The notes beneath the pieces were generated by a model, which saw only the letters and a list, made by a program, of their open reading frames with translations, was not told the DNA's origin and searched no databases. A DNA stretch of 64,000 nucleotides from Hydrogenophaga sp. PAMC20947 (lineage in GTDB: Bacteria; Pseudomonadota; Gammaproteobacteria; Burkholderiales; Burkholderiaceae_C), in NCBI RefSeq assembly GCF_004795855.1, contig NZ_CP039252.1, positions 744,001-808,000 of the forward strand, written 5' to 3'. The translations under genes were made by a program, and so were the position numbers. This document shows positions 51,315 to 60,901 of the stretch, in pieces; the stretch's first letter is position 1, and each line of letters starts with the position of its first letter.

Positions 51315-53612
51315 GTGAACGAAAAAAATAGCCCATTGGCAGAATTTGAAGGTGTCGTGTCTGGTCATCGTGACGGACACGGCTTTGTTATCCGCGACGA
51401 TGGACAGGCCGATATTTACTTGCCGTCCAACGAAATGCGGGCGGTATTGCACAAGGATCGGGTCAAGGCCCGTATCGTGCGGACGGACCGAAAAGGGCGC
51501 CCTGAAGGGCGGGTGACCGAGATCGTGGAGCGCTCCGACTCGCCCATCATCGGTCGTTTGCTGCAGGAAAGCGGCGTCTGGCTGGTGGCACCAGAAGACA
51601 AGCGCTATGGCCAGGATGTGCTGATCCCCAAGAACGCAACGGGGCAGGCCAAGCCTGGACAGGTGGTGGTGGTGGAACTCACCGAACCGCCGGCCTTGTA
51701 TGGCCAGCCAGTCGGACGGGTGAAGGAGGTGCTCGGGGATATTGATGACCCCGGCATGGAAATCGAAATCGCGGTGCGCAAATACAGCGTGCCGCACGAG
51801 TTTTCAGACGCGGCCTTGGCTCAAGCCCGGTTGCTGCCGGACCATGTACGTTCTTCGGACCACAAAAACCGTGTGGATCTGCGCGATGTTCCCCTGGTCA
51901 CCATTGATGGTGAGGATGCCCGTGACTTCGATGACGCCGTGTACTGTGAGCCCGCCAAAGTCGGTCGCGGTAAAGGTTGGCGTCTCTTGGTTGCGATCGC
52001 CGATGTGAGTCACTATGTGGAGACTGGCGCGGCCATCGATGTGGACGCCTACGACCGAGCCACCTCGGTGTATTTCCCGCGTCGCGTGATTCCCATGCTG
52101 CCAGAGAAACTGTCCAACGGCCTGTGTTCGCTGATGCCCGGGGTCGAGCGTCTGTGCATGGTCTGCGACATGCTGGTGAATGCCAAGGGCGAGGTTCATG
52201 CGTACCAGTTTTATCCCGCAGTGATGTTCAGCCATGCGAGGTTTACCTACACCGAGGTCGCCGCGGTTTTGCAGAACACGCGAGGCCCTGAAGCAGCGCA
52301 GCGCAAGCCCTTGGTGCCCTATCTGCTGAACTTGCACGACGTGTACCGGGCTTTGCTGGTGGCTCGCCAAGCGCGTGGTGCGGTGGACTTCGAAACCACC
52401 GAGACGCAGATCGTCTGTGACGAATCGGGTCGTATCGAAAAAATCGTGCCGCGTACCCGCAACGATGCACACAAGCTCATTGAAGAAGCGATGCTCGCGG
52501 CCAACGTGTGTTCGGCAGACTTCATCAGTCAGAGCAAACATGTGGGCCTGTTCCGGGTGCACGAAGGACCGACGCCTGAAAAGCAGGAGATCCTGCGCAC
52601 CTATTTGAAGGCGATGGGCATTCCCCAAACCATCAGCGACAACCCGCAACCGTCTGAGTTCCGGCACATTGCCGAAATGACCAAAGACCGGCCAGAGGCT
52701 CAGCAGATCCACATGATGCTGTTGCGCTCTATGTCGCAAGCGATCTACACGCCGAACAACGAAGGCCACTTTGGCCTCGCGTTCGAGGCCTACACCCACT
52801 TCACCAGTCCGATTCGGCGGTATCCCGACCTGTTGGTGCACCGGGTGATCAAGGCCATCTTGCTGCACCAGCGCTACCAGTTGCCCAACCTGCCGACGCC
52901 AGGCGAGGCCCATGCCAAGCTCAGCAAGCGCCTGGCCAGTCGGGTGAAGCCGCCGAGCGACAAGCCGGTGAAAAAGCCTTCGGTAGATACCTTGGCGTGG
53001 CAGGCTGCAGGCTTGCATTGCAGCGCCAATGAGCGCCGTGCGGACGAAGCGAGTCGAGATGTCGAAGCCTGGCTCAAGTGCAAGTACATGCGCGAGCACC
53101 TGGGTGAGGAGTTCTCGGGCGTGGTGAGTTCGGTGACCAGTTTCGGCTTGTTCGTGACGCTGGACGCAATGTACGTAGAAGGTCTGGTTCACATCACCGA
53201 GCTGGGGGGTGAGTACTTCCGGTTTGACGAGGCGCGCCAGGAGTTGCGCGGCGAGCGCACAGGCATCCGCTACGCTTTGGGCACCAAAGTGAATGTGCAG
53301 GTCAGTCGGGTTGATCTGGACGGCCGGCGCATCGACTTCCGCCTGGTGACCGGTGAGGACGAACTCTTGTTGCGCGCCAAGCGCGACAAAACCGGTAGTG
53401 GTCCTGATGACGACGGCCCGTCTGGTGGGGCCGAGCGCGCAGGCAAGTCACGCCGCAAGCGTGACGGCGGCGGTGGAACACCCCGGCCGGCCAATGGCGC
53501 AGCCGCGCAGGTGCTGGAAGTCAAGTCTGCTGTGAAGCGCTCGGCGCCCAAGAAAGAACCGCGCGGTGGTGATCGCGCGAAGAGCAGCAAATCTCGCAAG
53601 AGTCGGCGTTGA
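51315..53612 (+). CDS. rnr: Ribonuclease R
   Basis: This 765-residue 3'-5' exoribonuclease has cold-shock domains (EFEGVVSGHRDGHGFVIRDDG), the RNB catalytic core with the Asp cluster (DGEDARDFDDAVY), an S1 domain (EFSGVVSSVTSFGLFVTLDAMYVEGLVHITEL) and a long basic tail (SRRKRDGGGG..., KKEPRGGDRAKSSKSRKSRR). Length is normal although the N-terminal HTH of E. coli RNase R is missing. Start is GTG at 51315, no strong Shine-Dalgarno. Confidence 0.93.
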   Translation: MNEKNSPLAEFEGVVSGHRDGHGFVIRDDGQADIYLPSNEMRAVLHKDRVKARIVRTDRKGRPEGRVTEIVERSDSPIIGRLLQESGVWLVAPEDKRYGQDVLIPKNATGQAKPGQVVVVELTEPPALYGQPVGRVKEVLGDIDDPGMEIEIAVRKYSVPHEFSDAALAQARLLPDHVRSSDHKNRVDLRDVPLVTIDGEDARDFDDAVYCEPAKVGRGKGWRLLVAIADVSHYVETGAAIDVDAYDRATSVYFPRRVIPMLPEKLSNGLCSLMPGVERLCMVCDMLVNAKGEVHAYQFYPAVMFSHARFTYTEVAAVLQNTRGPEAAQRKPLVPYLLNLHDVYRALLVARQARGAVDFETTETQIVCDESGRIEKIVPRTRNDAHKLIEEAMLAANVCSADFISQSKHVGLFRVHEGPTPEKQEILRTYLKAMGIPQTISDNPQPSEFRHIAEMTKDRPEAQQIHMMLLRSMSQAIYTPNNEGHFGLAFEAYTHFTSPIRRYPDLLVHRVIKAILLHQRYQLPNLPTPGEAHAKLSKRLASRVKPPSDKPVKKPSVDTLAWQAAGLHCSANERRADEASRDVEAWLKCKYMREHLGEEFSGVVSSVTSFGLFVTLDAMYVEGLVHITELGGEYFRFDEARQELRGERTGIRYALGTKVNVQVSRVDLDGRRIDFRLVTGEDELLLRAKRDKTGSGPDDDGPSGGAERAGKSRRKRDGGGGTPRPANGAAAQVLEVKSAVKRSAPKKEPRGGDRAKSSKSRKSRR

Positions 53613-53625
53613 GCAGGGGTAAACA

Positions 53626-54180
53626 ATGAGGGTCATGCTGTTTCTGCTGGATACTGTGTTTTTCTTTCTGGTGGCCGCCGCGCTGCTGCGCGCATGGATG
53701 AACCACCTGCGCGTGCACATGTCGGCCCAGCCCGGCCGTTTTGCCATGGCTGTCACCAATTGGTTGGTGCAGCCCGTGCGCCGAATTTTGCCCAGGGCAT
53801 TGACGCAAAGCCGATTTGATTGGGGCAGTTTCATGGCCGCAGTCCTGTTGGCGCTCGTCTACGGTGGGCTTTGGCTGGTGCTGGTCACGGAGATGACGGC
53901 CACATCGGCTTCGCCATTGGCCATGGTGGCGGCGATTGCGACTGTGGCAGGCAAGCTGTTGATCCGCGTGGTCCTCCAGGGCTTGATGATTCTGCTGCTG
54001 GTCTTTGCCGTTTTGTCCTGGGTTCAACCGGGCGCGCCGGTCATGGGCACTCTGGACCGGCTGTGTGCGCCCGTGCTGGCGCCGTTGCGGCGCTTCATTC
54101 CTCAGATCGGTGGCGTGGACTTGTCGGTGCTCGTGGCCATTATTCTGCTGCAGATCGGGCTGATCGTTTTGGGCGGTTGA
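53626..54180 (+). CDS. YggT-family membrane protein
   Basis: This 184-residue protein has two YGGT repeats with about four hydrophobic helices and the conserved WLVQPVRRILP / APVLAPLRRFIPQIGGVDLSVLVAIILLQI pattern. YggT proteins are linked to osmotic and cell-division functions; the role here is not defined. The ATG is 13 bases after the rnr stop. Confidence 0.88.
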   Translation: MRVMLFLLDTVFFFLVAAALLRAWMNHLRVHMSAQPGRFAMAVTNWLVQPVRRILPRALTQSRFDWGSFMAAVLLALVYGGLWLVLVTEMTATSASPLAMVAAIATVAGKLLIRVVLQGLMILLLVFAVLSWVQPGAPVMGTLDRLCAPVLAPLRRFIPQIGGVDLSVLVAIILLQIGLIVLGG

Positions 54181-54328
54181 TCCGTTTTGGGGCGCTTGCG
54201 GAGCGGGTTTTTGGAAGGCATCTCAACAGCCCGCACCACGTGCGCTGGATGCTGTTGCCGTGGTGCTCCTTCCGAGCACTCGCGCGCAGCTCGCACCGCG
54301 AAACAGCGTCAACCAAAGCCTGGATCGA

Positions 54329-55873
54329 TCAGTCAGACCGGCCGGTTGCCAGCTGGCTCGCGCTGAGGTGGCGCCTGCCCTGGTTTTTGATCCAGTGATC
54401 GGCGATGTGGCCATGCTGAAAGACGGCCGCAGCCACGCATCGGAGAGCGGTCGCTTGCTTTCCGGGGGAGGCCAGCGCCGCACCGATCATGCCGGCGAGA
54501 ACATCGCCGGTTCCGGCCGTGGCCAGTGATCCGTTGCCACTGGCATTGATCAGCGGTGCCACGCCGGGCGCGCTGATCACACTGCCGGAGCCTTTGAGCA
54601 CGCAGATCACGCCCCAGCGTTCGCTGATGGATTGCGCGGATGCCAGGCGGTCGGTCATGACCGTTTCGGTCGTCGCTGCGAGCAGTCTGGCGGCTTCCAG
54701 CGGGTGGGGTGTGACCACCGTGGTCCAGGCCCGGTGGCGCCGTTGCTCCAGCAATTGCTGTAGGGCTTGGTTGTCGGCGATGGCGTTCAAGGCATCTGCA
54801 TCCAGCACCAGCATTGGGGCGCGCTCCAGCAAGGCTGGCAGGAAATCGGCGACAGCACGTCCGCCCCCGCACCCGCACACGACGGTACTGCGCTCCACAA
54901 GATCTCCCGACAGGGCTGCTGACGTGCTGCGCAGCATCAGCTCCGGGCAGACAGGGTCCCAAGTCAGGCTTGGCGCAGTGGCCTGGATGAGGCTGAGGTA
55001 GACGCGCCCGGCGCCTGCGTGCAAAGCGGCTCGGGCGGCCAGAATGGCCGCTCCCGACATGCCGATGCCATCGGTTTCCATGCTTTGGCCGCCGAGCACC
55101 AGCACTTCGCCGTGCTTGCCTTTGTGGGTGGCATGTTTGAGCGCGGGTTCGAAATCGGGGCCGGGTTGGCCTTGCAACCAGGCATCGGGTGGCACCATGG
55201 CTGCCATTGGAGCGGCCAGATCGTCAAACCAGACTTCTCCCGCAAAGTCGCGTCCCTGCGCGGTGAAAAGACCGGGTTTGAGCGTCAGCAAAGACAAGGT
55301 GAAACGAGGGCCTGCTGGGACTTGTGACTTGGATGACGGGTCCAGCAGTGCGCCCGTATCGGCCTTCAGACCGCTGGGGACATCCACGCTCAACACCGGG
55401 GCGGTGGCATGGACCAGGCGATCCCATTGCTCGGACAACTCCCCCTCCATGGGACGGGTGGCGCCGATGCCCAGCAGGGCGTCGATGGCGAAATCAAAGG
55501 TGTCCGGCGGGGCCTTCGACAGCGACAGCCCCGCTGCTTGTGCCCGCTTCCAGGCGTGCGCGGCGTCCTTGGGCAATCGTTGCAGGTCGCCAACCAGTGT
55601 GGTTGTGATGCTGAGCCCCAGCCCTGATGCTTGACTGTGCTGGTGCAGCCAGGTGGCGGCAACCAGCCCGTCCCCGCCATTGTTGCCGGGCCCGCAGGCC
55701 ACCCAGATGCGTCGCGCGTGAGGCGCCAAAGCGCGGGTGAGGCTGGCGATGGACAGCCCGGCTCGGGCCATCAATGCGTGAGGAGGCAGTTCGGCGGCCG
55801 TGGCCCGCTCCAGAGAGCGGGTGGCCGCCGTGCCGTGCAGTGGCTCGGTGCGCTTGCTGTCGAGCCGCCGCAT
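54329..55873 (-). CDS. nnr: Bifunctional NAD(P)H-hydrate repair enzyme (epimerase and dehydratase)
   Basis: This 514-residue fusion has the YjeF_N epimerase part (VACGPGNNGGDGLVAATWL, VLSVDVPSGLKADTG) and the C-terminal ribokinase-like ADP-dependent dehydratase (KHGEVLVLGGQ, GCGGGRAV, ASGNGSLATAGTGDVLAGMIGAAL). It repairs hydrated NAD(P)H. Convergent with yggT. Confidence 0.93.
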   Translation of the reverse strand: MRRLDSKRTEPLHGTAATRSLERATAAELPPHALMARAGLSIASLTRALAPHARRIWVACGPGNNGGDGLVAATWLHQHSQASGLGLSITTTLVGDLQRLPKDAAHAWKRAQAAGLSLSKAPPDTFDFAIDALLGIGATRPMEGELSEQWDRLVHATAPVLSVDVPSGLKADTGALLDPSSKSQVPAGPRFTLSLLTLKPGLFTAQGRDFAGEVWFDDLAAPMAAMVPPDAWLQGQPGPDFEPALKHATHKGKHGEVLVLGGQSMETDGIGMSGAAILAARAALHAGAGRVYLSLIQATAPSLTWDPVCPELMLRSTSAALSGDLVERSTVVCGCGGGRAVADFLPALLERAPMLVLDADALNAIADNQALQQLLEQRRHRAWTTVVTPHPLEAARLLAATTETVMTDRLASAQSISERWGVICVLKGSGSVISAPGVAPLINASGNGSLATAGTGDVLAGMIGAALASPGKQATALRCVAAAVFQHGHIADHWIKNQGRRHLSASQLATGRSD

Positions 55874-55879
55874 GGGTTA

Positions 55880-56380
55880 TCAGGCCGCAGGAATCCGGAG
55901 CACCTGGCCTGGGTAGATCTTGTCCGGGTGGTTCAGCATGGGCTTGTTGGCCTCGAAGATCTGGGGGTACTTGTTGGGCGTGCCGTAGAACTCTTTGCTG
56001 ATCTTCGACAGGTTGTCACCTTTGACCACGGTGTACCACTTGGACTCTGGCTCGGGTGCCGAGACCGTCATCATGTCGTTGACGGCCGTCACGTTGGCCA
56101 CGTTGCCACAGCAGAGCACCACTTTTTCGCGTGTGGCTTGATCGGGGGCCACGCCAGCGACCGTGACCGTCTCGTTGGAGCCGTCGTATGCAACGTCCAG
56201 GCCTTCAACGTTGAGCTTCATGCTTTCAATGTAGGTCGCGATCGCCTTCGCAGCACCTTGGTTGAGCTGCGCTGCGTGTTCCGCATTGGGGGCTGCTGCG
56301 GCGGCGGGCGCTGCCGCCTCGGCCTTGCCGATGCCAAACAATTTTTCGCCGGCGTCTTTGATGAAACTGAACATACCCAT
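55880..56380 (-). CDS. kbp: BON-LysM protein (Kbp/YgaU-like)
   Basis: This 166-residue protein starts MGMFSFIKDAGEKLFGIG, with a BON domain at about 40-92 (AKAIATYIESMKLNVEGLDVAYDGSNETVTVAGVAPDQATREKVVL) and LysM at about 115-164 (YTVVKGDNLSKISKEFYG). E. coli YgaU/Kbp binds potassium in the cytoplasm. The ATG at 56380 has an excellent CAGGAG 7 bases upstream. 6 bases separate it from nnr. Confidence 0.92.
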   Translation of the reverse strand: MGMFSFIKDAGEKLFGIGKAEAAAPAAAAAPNAEHAAQLNQGAAKAIATYIESMKLNVEGLDVAYDGSNETVTVAGVAPDQATREKVVLCCGNVANVTAVNDMMTVSAPEPESKWYTVVKGDNLSKISKEFYGTPNKYPQIFEANKPMLNHPDKIYPGQVLRIPAA

Positions 56381-56802
56381 GGTTTTTCTCCTGTAAGTGG
56401 GGTTGGAAAGACCTTCGCATCGTGTGGTCTGCAACCCCGTTGGTCAAGGCGCTCCTGTCCCTGGGCGTTGCAAAGTCACGGAGGTAGCGCATTAGTTTGC
56501 ACCCGAGGGCTGGCCTGACGGCATTTCACCACGGAACGGCCCATTCAGGATGCCAGGGCCGCGCTGCACAATTTGCGCCGTACGCGGCGTGGCTTTTCCC
56601 GGGTGGTGTGCAATGCGCCAGATGGGAGGGTGCTTGGGTCTTTGGCTGCCTTGGCAGGTGGCTGCTATAATCGAACGGCTTTGCGGGGCGTGAGCGCTGC
56701 AAAGTAATCTCAAACCAGCCCAACCGGGTGTTGCTGACATCTCATGGAGAGGTGATTGGTGATCGGGGCTGGATTTAAGTCTTAACCTTTGGAAATCAAG
56801 TC
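56381..56802. other. Promoter gap between kbp and rpsB
   Basis: About 420 bases; no gene is believed. It holds the rpsB promoter at 56642-56671 and a 130-base leader. Minus-strand frames at 56492-56740 overlap this promoter and have no family resemblance. Confidence 0.6.
56642..56671 (+). promoter_or_regulatory. rpsB-tsf promoter
   Basis: -35 TTGGCT (56642-56647) and consensus -10 TATAAT (56666-56671), 18-base spacer. A transcript would start about 56678 with a 125-base leader that could hold S2 autoregulation. Confidence 0.7.
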
Positions 56803-57561
56803 ATGTCTATTACCATGCGCGAAATGCTGGAAGCCGGTGTCCATTTTGGCCACCAAACCCGCTTCTGGAACCCCAAGATGGCACCGTTCATCTTCGGTCA
56901 CCGCAACAAAATCCACATCGTCAACCTCGAGAAGACGTTGCCGATGTTCGAAGACGCCGCCAAGTTTGTGCGTCAGTTGACCGCCAACCGCGGCACCATT
57001 TTGATGGTGGGGACCAAGCGCACCTCCCGTGACACCGTGGCTCTGGAAGCCCGTCGCGCTGGCGTGCCTTTTGTCGACCAGCGTTGGTTGGGTGGCATGC
57101 TGACCAACTTCAAGACGGTCAAGACCTCGATCAAGCGTCTGAAGGACATGCAGGCCCAGCAAGAAGGTGGTCTGGAGACCATGAGCAAAAAAGAGCAACT
57201 GATGTTCGCTCGCGAAATGGAAAAGCTGGAAAAGGACATCGGTGGTATCCAGGACATGACCGCATTGCCTGATGCCATTTTCCTGATTGACGTGGGTTTC
57301 CACAAGATCACCGTGCTGGAAGCGCAGAAGCTGGGCATCCCGCTGGTGGGTGTTGTTGACACCAACCACTCCCCCGTCGGTATCGACTATGTGATCCCGG
57401 GCAACGACGACTCGGCTCGCGCCGTGGCCTTGTACGCCCGCGGTATCGCTGATGCGGTGCTCGCAGGCCGCAACGACGCCGTGAGCGGTGTTGTGAAGGC
57501 TGTGGCCGCAGAAGGCTCCGACGAATTCGTCGAAGTGAAAGAAGGCACTCCAGCCGCCTAA
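56803..57561 (+). CDS. rpsB: Ribosomal protein S2
   Basis: 252 residues; begins [26 protein letters not shown], contains [20 protein letters not shown] and [24 protein letters not shown]. Weak TTTGGAAATC precedes the ATG. First gene of the translation and lipid cluster that runs through rseP. Confidence 0.98.
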   Translation: MSITMREMLEAGVHFGHQTRFWNPKMAPFIFGHRNKIHIVNLEKTLPMFEDAAKFVRQLTANRGTILMVGTKRTSRDTVALEARRAGVPFVDQRWLGGMLTNFKTVKTSIKRLKDMQAQQEGGLETMSKKEQLMFAREMEKLEKDIGGIQDMTALPDAIFLIDVGFHKITVLEAQKLGIPLVGVVDTNHSPVGIDYVIPGNDDSARAVALYARGIADAVLAGRNDAVSGVVKAVAAEGSDEFVEVKEGTPAA

Positions 57562-57581
57562 GCTGGGCTGCCGCGCGAAAG

Positions 57582-57604
57582 AGGGGCTCCAGTAGCCCCT
57601 TTTT
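57582..57604 (+). terminator. Intercistronic attenuator between rpsB and tsf
   Basis: AGGGGCT, loop CCAGT, AGCCCCT and five T. The 7-base stem is perfect. As in E. coli, it likely allows partial readthrough into tsf. Confidence 0.75.
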
Positions 57605-57666
57605 CACAAGCAAAACCGATTATTGACCCTCCGCCAGCGTGTTGCGGCGGAACAAGGAGAACCCCA

Positions 57667-58584
57667 ATGGCAATTACCGCAAGCATGGTCGCAGAACTGC
57701 GCGCCAAGACCGATGCACCCATGATGGAGTGCAAAAAAGCCCTGACCGAAGCCGAGGGCGACATGGCCAAGGCCGAAGAGTTGCTGCGCGTCAAGCTCGG
57801 CACCAAGGCTGGCAAGGCCGCCAGCCGCGTGACCGCCGAAGGTGTGGTTACCAGCTTCATCGACGGCACCACCGGTGGCATGATCGAAGTGAATTGCGAA
57901 ACCGACTTCGTGACCAAGAACGACAGTTTCCTGGCTTTCGCCAATGCTGCCTCTGAGTTGGTGGCCAAGCACAATCCAGCCGATTTGGAAGCGCTGGGCG
58001 CTTTGCCTTACAGCCAGGACTCGTTCGGCCCCACGCTTGAAGACGTGCGCAAGGGCTTGATTGGCAAGATTGGCGAGAACATGAGCTTCCGCCGCTTCAA
58101 GCATTACAGCGGTGGCGCCAAAGTTGTGTCCTACGTGCACGGCACGCGCATTGGTGTGGTGGTTGAGTTTGAGGGGGCAGATACACCCGCCAAAGACACG
58201 GCTATGCACATCGCTGCCATGAAGCCTGTGGCTTTGACCAGCGCTGACGTGCCTGCCGAGTTCATCGAGCGTGAGCGTTCGGTTGCGACCGCCAAAGCCG
58301 ACGAAGCCAACAAAGAGCTGGTCGCTGCCGGCAAGTCAGAGCAGAGTGCCGAAATTGTTGCCAAGCGCATCGACGGCGCGGTTCAAAAGTACCTCAAAGA
58401 GGTATCGCTGTTCAACCAGTCCTTCGTGAAGAACGACAAGTTGACCGTTGAGCAAATGCTCAAGGCCGAGGGCACCACGGTGAAGGGTTTCACCATGTAT
58501 GTGGTGGGCGAGGGCATCGAGAAGAAAGTCGACGATTTTGCGGCCGAAGTGGCCGCCCAGGTGGCTGCTGCCCAGGGCTCGTGA
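57667..58584 (+). CDS. tsf: Elongation factor Ts
   Basis: 305 residues; N-terminal UBA-like [24 protein letters not shown], then the EF-Tu contact [15 protein letters not shown] and [19 protein letters not shown]. It recycles EF-Tu. A CAAGGAGA ribosome site precedes its ATG. A stem terminator follows. Confidence 0.97.
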   Translation: MAITASMVAELRAKTDAPMMECKKALTEAEGDMAKAEELLRVKLGTKAGKAASRVTAEGVVTSFIDGTTGGMIEVNCETDFVTKNDSFLAFANAASELVAKHNPADLEALGALPYSQDSFGPTLEDVRKGLIGKIGENMSFRRFKHYSGGAKVVSYVHGTRIGVVVEFEGADTPAKDTAMHIAAMKPVALTSADVPAEFIERERSVATAKADEANKELVAAGKSEQSAEIVAKRIDGAVQKYLKEVSLFNQSFVKNDKLTVEQMLKAEGTTVKGFTMYVVGEGIEKKVDDFAAEVAAQVAAAQGS

Positions 58585-58620
58585 TCCGGGGCTGGGCCGG
58601 GCCCAGCCTTATCGCCAGAC

Positions 58621-58651
58621 AAAACAACCGGGCCGCAAGGCCCGTTGTTTT
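58621..58651 (+). terminator. Terminator after tsf
   Basis: AAAACAACCGGGCC, GCAA, GGCCCGTTGTTTT form a 13-base stem with a bulged C. The T-run is short (TTGTTTTG). It separates tsf from pyrH, so pyrH may depend on readthrough or its own promoter. Confidence 0.75.
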
Positions 58652-58762
58652 GTGTGAGTGTTATTTTTTGCCGGGCAAGTCGACGGCATGCTTGGGCAAA
58701 GGTTCTGTGCCTCGCTACACTTGGAGGCTGAGCCTCCGTCATTCGAATCGAGAAAGTTGCCT

Positions 58763-59473
58763 ATGCCAGCGTACAAACGAATCCTGCTGAAACTCTCTGG
58801 TGAAGCCCTGATGGGTGATGATGCTTTCGGCATCAACCGTGCGACCATCGCGCGCATGGTGGAAGAGATTGCCGAGGTGACTCGCCTGGGCGTTGAAGTG
58901 GCAGTGGTGATCGGCGGCGGCAATATTTTCCGTGGCGTGGCGGGTGGTGCTGTGGGCATGGACCGCGCAACCGCCGACTACATGGGCATGCTGGCCACCG
59001 TGATGAACTCACTGGCACTGGCCGACACCATGGAGAAAGCAGGCCTGATCGCCCGGGTGATGTCGGCGATTGCGATCGAGCAAGTGGTGGAGCCCTACGT
59101 GCGGCCCAAAGCCCTCCAGTATCTGGAAGAGGGAAAAGTGGTGGTCTTTGCCGCGGGTACCGGCAACCCGTTTTTCACCACCGATACCGCCGCTGCCTTG
59201 CGCGGGGCCGAGATCGGGGCCGAAATCGTGCTCAAGGCCACCAAGGTGGATGGGGTGTATTCCGCCGACCCCAACATAGATCCCAACGCCACACGCTATA
59301 CGTCGATTTCATTTGACGAGGCCATGGCGAAGAATTTGCAGGTGATGGATGCGACTGCGTTTGCGTTGTGCCGCGATCAAAAGTTGCCTGTGAAAGTGTT
59401 TTCGATATTCAAACCAGGTGCCTTGCGCAACGTTGTGCTGGGCGGGGACGAAGGTACCCTGGTTCACGTTTGA
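58763..59473 (+). CDS. pyrH: Uridylate kinase
   Basis: 236 residues; opens [25 protein letters not shown] and has [46 protein letters not shown]. It phosphorylates UMP to UDP. The start at 58763 is chosen by family length; the frame upstream to 58658 crosses the terminator gap. Confidence 0.97.
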   Translation: MPAYKRILLKLSGEALMGDDAFGINRATIARMVEEIAEVTRLGVEVAVVIGGGNIFRGVAGGAVGMDRATADYMGMLATVMNSLALADTMEKAGLIARVMSAIAIEQVVEPYVRPKALQYLEEGKVVVFAAGTGNPFFTTDTAAALRGAEIGAEIVLKATKVDGVYSADPNIDPNATRYTSISFDEAMAKNLQVMDATAFALCRDQKLPVKVFSIFKPGALRNVVLGGDEGTLVHV

Positions 59474-59513
59474 GACAAACGACCCGTTGATTTGAGCTGA
59501 AAGAGGAATTGTC

Positions 59514-60073
59514 ATGAGCATTGCTGAGATCCTACAAACCGCCGAACACAAGATGGAGCAGTCGCTGGAGGCGTTCAAGGGCAACCTGTCCAAGGTCCGC
59601 ACGGGTCGCCCGAATCCTGCGCTGCTGGACACGGTGCATGTTGAGTATTACGGCTCCATGTTGCCCTTGTCGCAAGTGGCGAATCTGAGCTTGCTGGACG
59701 CTCGAACCATTGGCGTCGCACCTTGGGAAAAGGGCATGGGCGCCAAGATCGAGAAAGCCATTCGAGAGTCTGACCTCGGCCTGAATCCTTCGAGCCAAGG
59801 TGATTTGATCCGTGTGCCCATGCCCCCATGACCGAAGAGCGCCGCAAAGAGCTCACCAAAGTGGTGCGCAACGAGGGTGAGGCGTCCAAGATCGCCATTC
59901 GAAACCTGCGCCGCGATGCCAACGAGACGGTCAAGCGGTTGGTCAAGGACAAGGAAGCCTCCGAGGACGACGAGCGCCGCTCACAAGAAGATGTTCAAAA
60001 ACTCACCGACCGGATGATCACGGAAGTGGATCGCCTGGTGGCCTCGAAAGAGCAGGATATTCTGGCCGTTTGA
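59514..60073 (+). CDS. frr: Ribosome recycling factor, apparent one-base frameshift
   Basis: The protein is split in two frames. The first (59514-59831) encodes 105 residues from [24 protein letters not shown] to [12 protein letters not shown] then TGA; the second (59828-60073) continues [24 protein letters not shown] to DILAV, 81 residues. A sixth C in the C5 run at 59823-59827 would restore a 186-residue RRF (E. coli 185). The break falls at the domain II/domain I return hinge. frr is essential, so a sequencing error, a real mutation with recoding, or translational coupling via ATGA are alternatives. Confidence 0.93.
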
Positions 60074-60121
60074 TACGGGCAGGTTCCCTTTTTTACATCT
60101 ATCCACCTCAAATCCGATTCG

Positions 60122-60901
60122 ATGCCCTCGGTCCATTCTGACAGTTGTTCACCTGTGGCCATAGGATTGCCGCGTCATGTGGCCATCGTGATGGATGGCA
60201 ATGGTCGGTGGGCCAAACAGCGCCATTTGCCGCGTGTCGCGGGACACAAGCAAGGCGTGGATGCGCTGCGCCGCACTGTCAGGGCTTGTCTGGAAAAGGG
60301 TATAGCGGTCCTGACCGTCTTCGCGTTTTCTTCCGAGAACTGGAACCGCCCGGTAGAAGAGGTGTCTGGTTTGATGGAGTTGCTGGCTCTGGCACTCACG
60401 CGTGAGGTGCCCAAGCTGCACAAGAACGGCGTTCGGCTGCATTTCCCAGGTGACAGAGCCGGGCTCTCTGCTCGGGTGGTGCAGGGCTTTCAAAAGGCTC
60501 AGGAGATGACGGCGGACAATGAGCGTCTGGTGCTCAATGTGTGCTTCAACTACGGCGGTCGCTGGGATATAGCCCAGGCGGCGCGCCGCCTGGTGGCCGA
60601 GGGGCGCGAAATCACCGAGGCGGCGCTGAACGAAACCACAGTGTTGGCCCATGTTGGTGACCCGGATCTGGTGATTCGGACCGGCGGCGAGATGCGCATC
60701 AGCAACTTCCTGTTGTGGCAGGTGGCCTATGCAGAGTTGTATTTCTCAGCGTGCCTGTGGCCAGACTTCGATGGCGATGAGCTGGATCGGGCCATTGCCG
60801 ATTTTGGTTCTCGTGAGCGCAGGTTTGGACAGACATCCGAGCAGGTGAAGGCCATTGATCCAATCGGCATGCCATCGGCCGATGGCTCCCCGCATGCTTA
60901 A
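60122..60901 (+). CDS. uppS: Undecaprenyl diphosphate synthase
   Basis: 259 residues; cis-prenyltransferase motif HVAIVMDGNGRWAK with catalytic Asp25, FAFSSENWNRP, and GGEMRISNFLLWQVAYAELYF. It makes the C55 lipid carrier for peptidoglycan. The stop overlaps cdsA by 8 bases. Confidence 0.97.
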   Translation: MPSVHSDSCSPVAIGLPRHVAIVMDGNGRWAKQRHLPRVAGHKQGVDALRRTVRACLEKGIAVLTVFAFSSENWNRPVEEVSGLMELLALALTREVPKLHKNGVRLHFPGDRAGLSARVVQGFQKAQEMTADNERLVLNVCFNYGGRWDIAQAARRLVAEGREITEAALNETTVLAHVGDPDLVIRTGGEMRISNFLLWQVAYAELYFSACLWPDFDGDELDRAIADFGSRERRFGQTSEQVKAIDPIGMPSADGSPHA

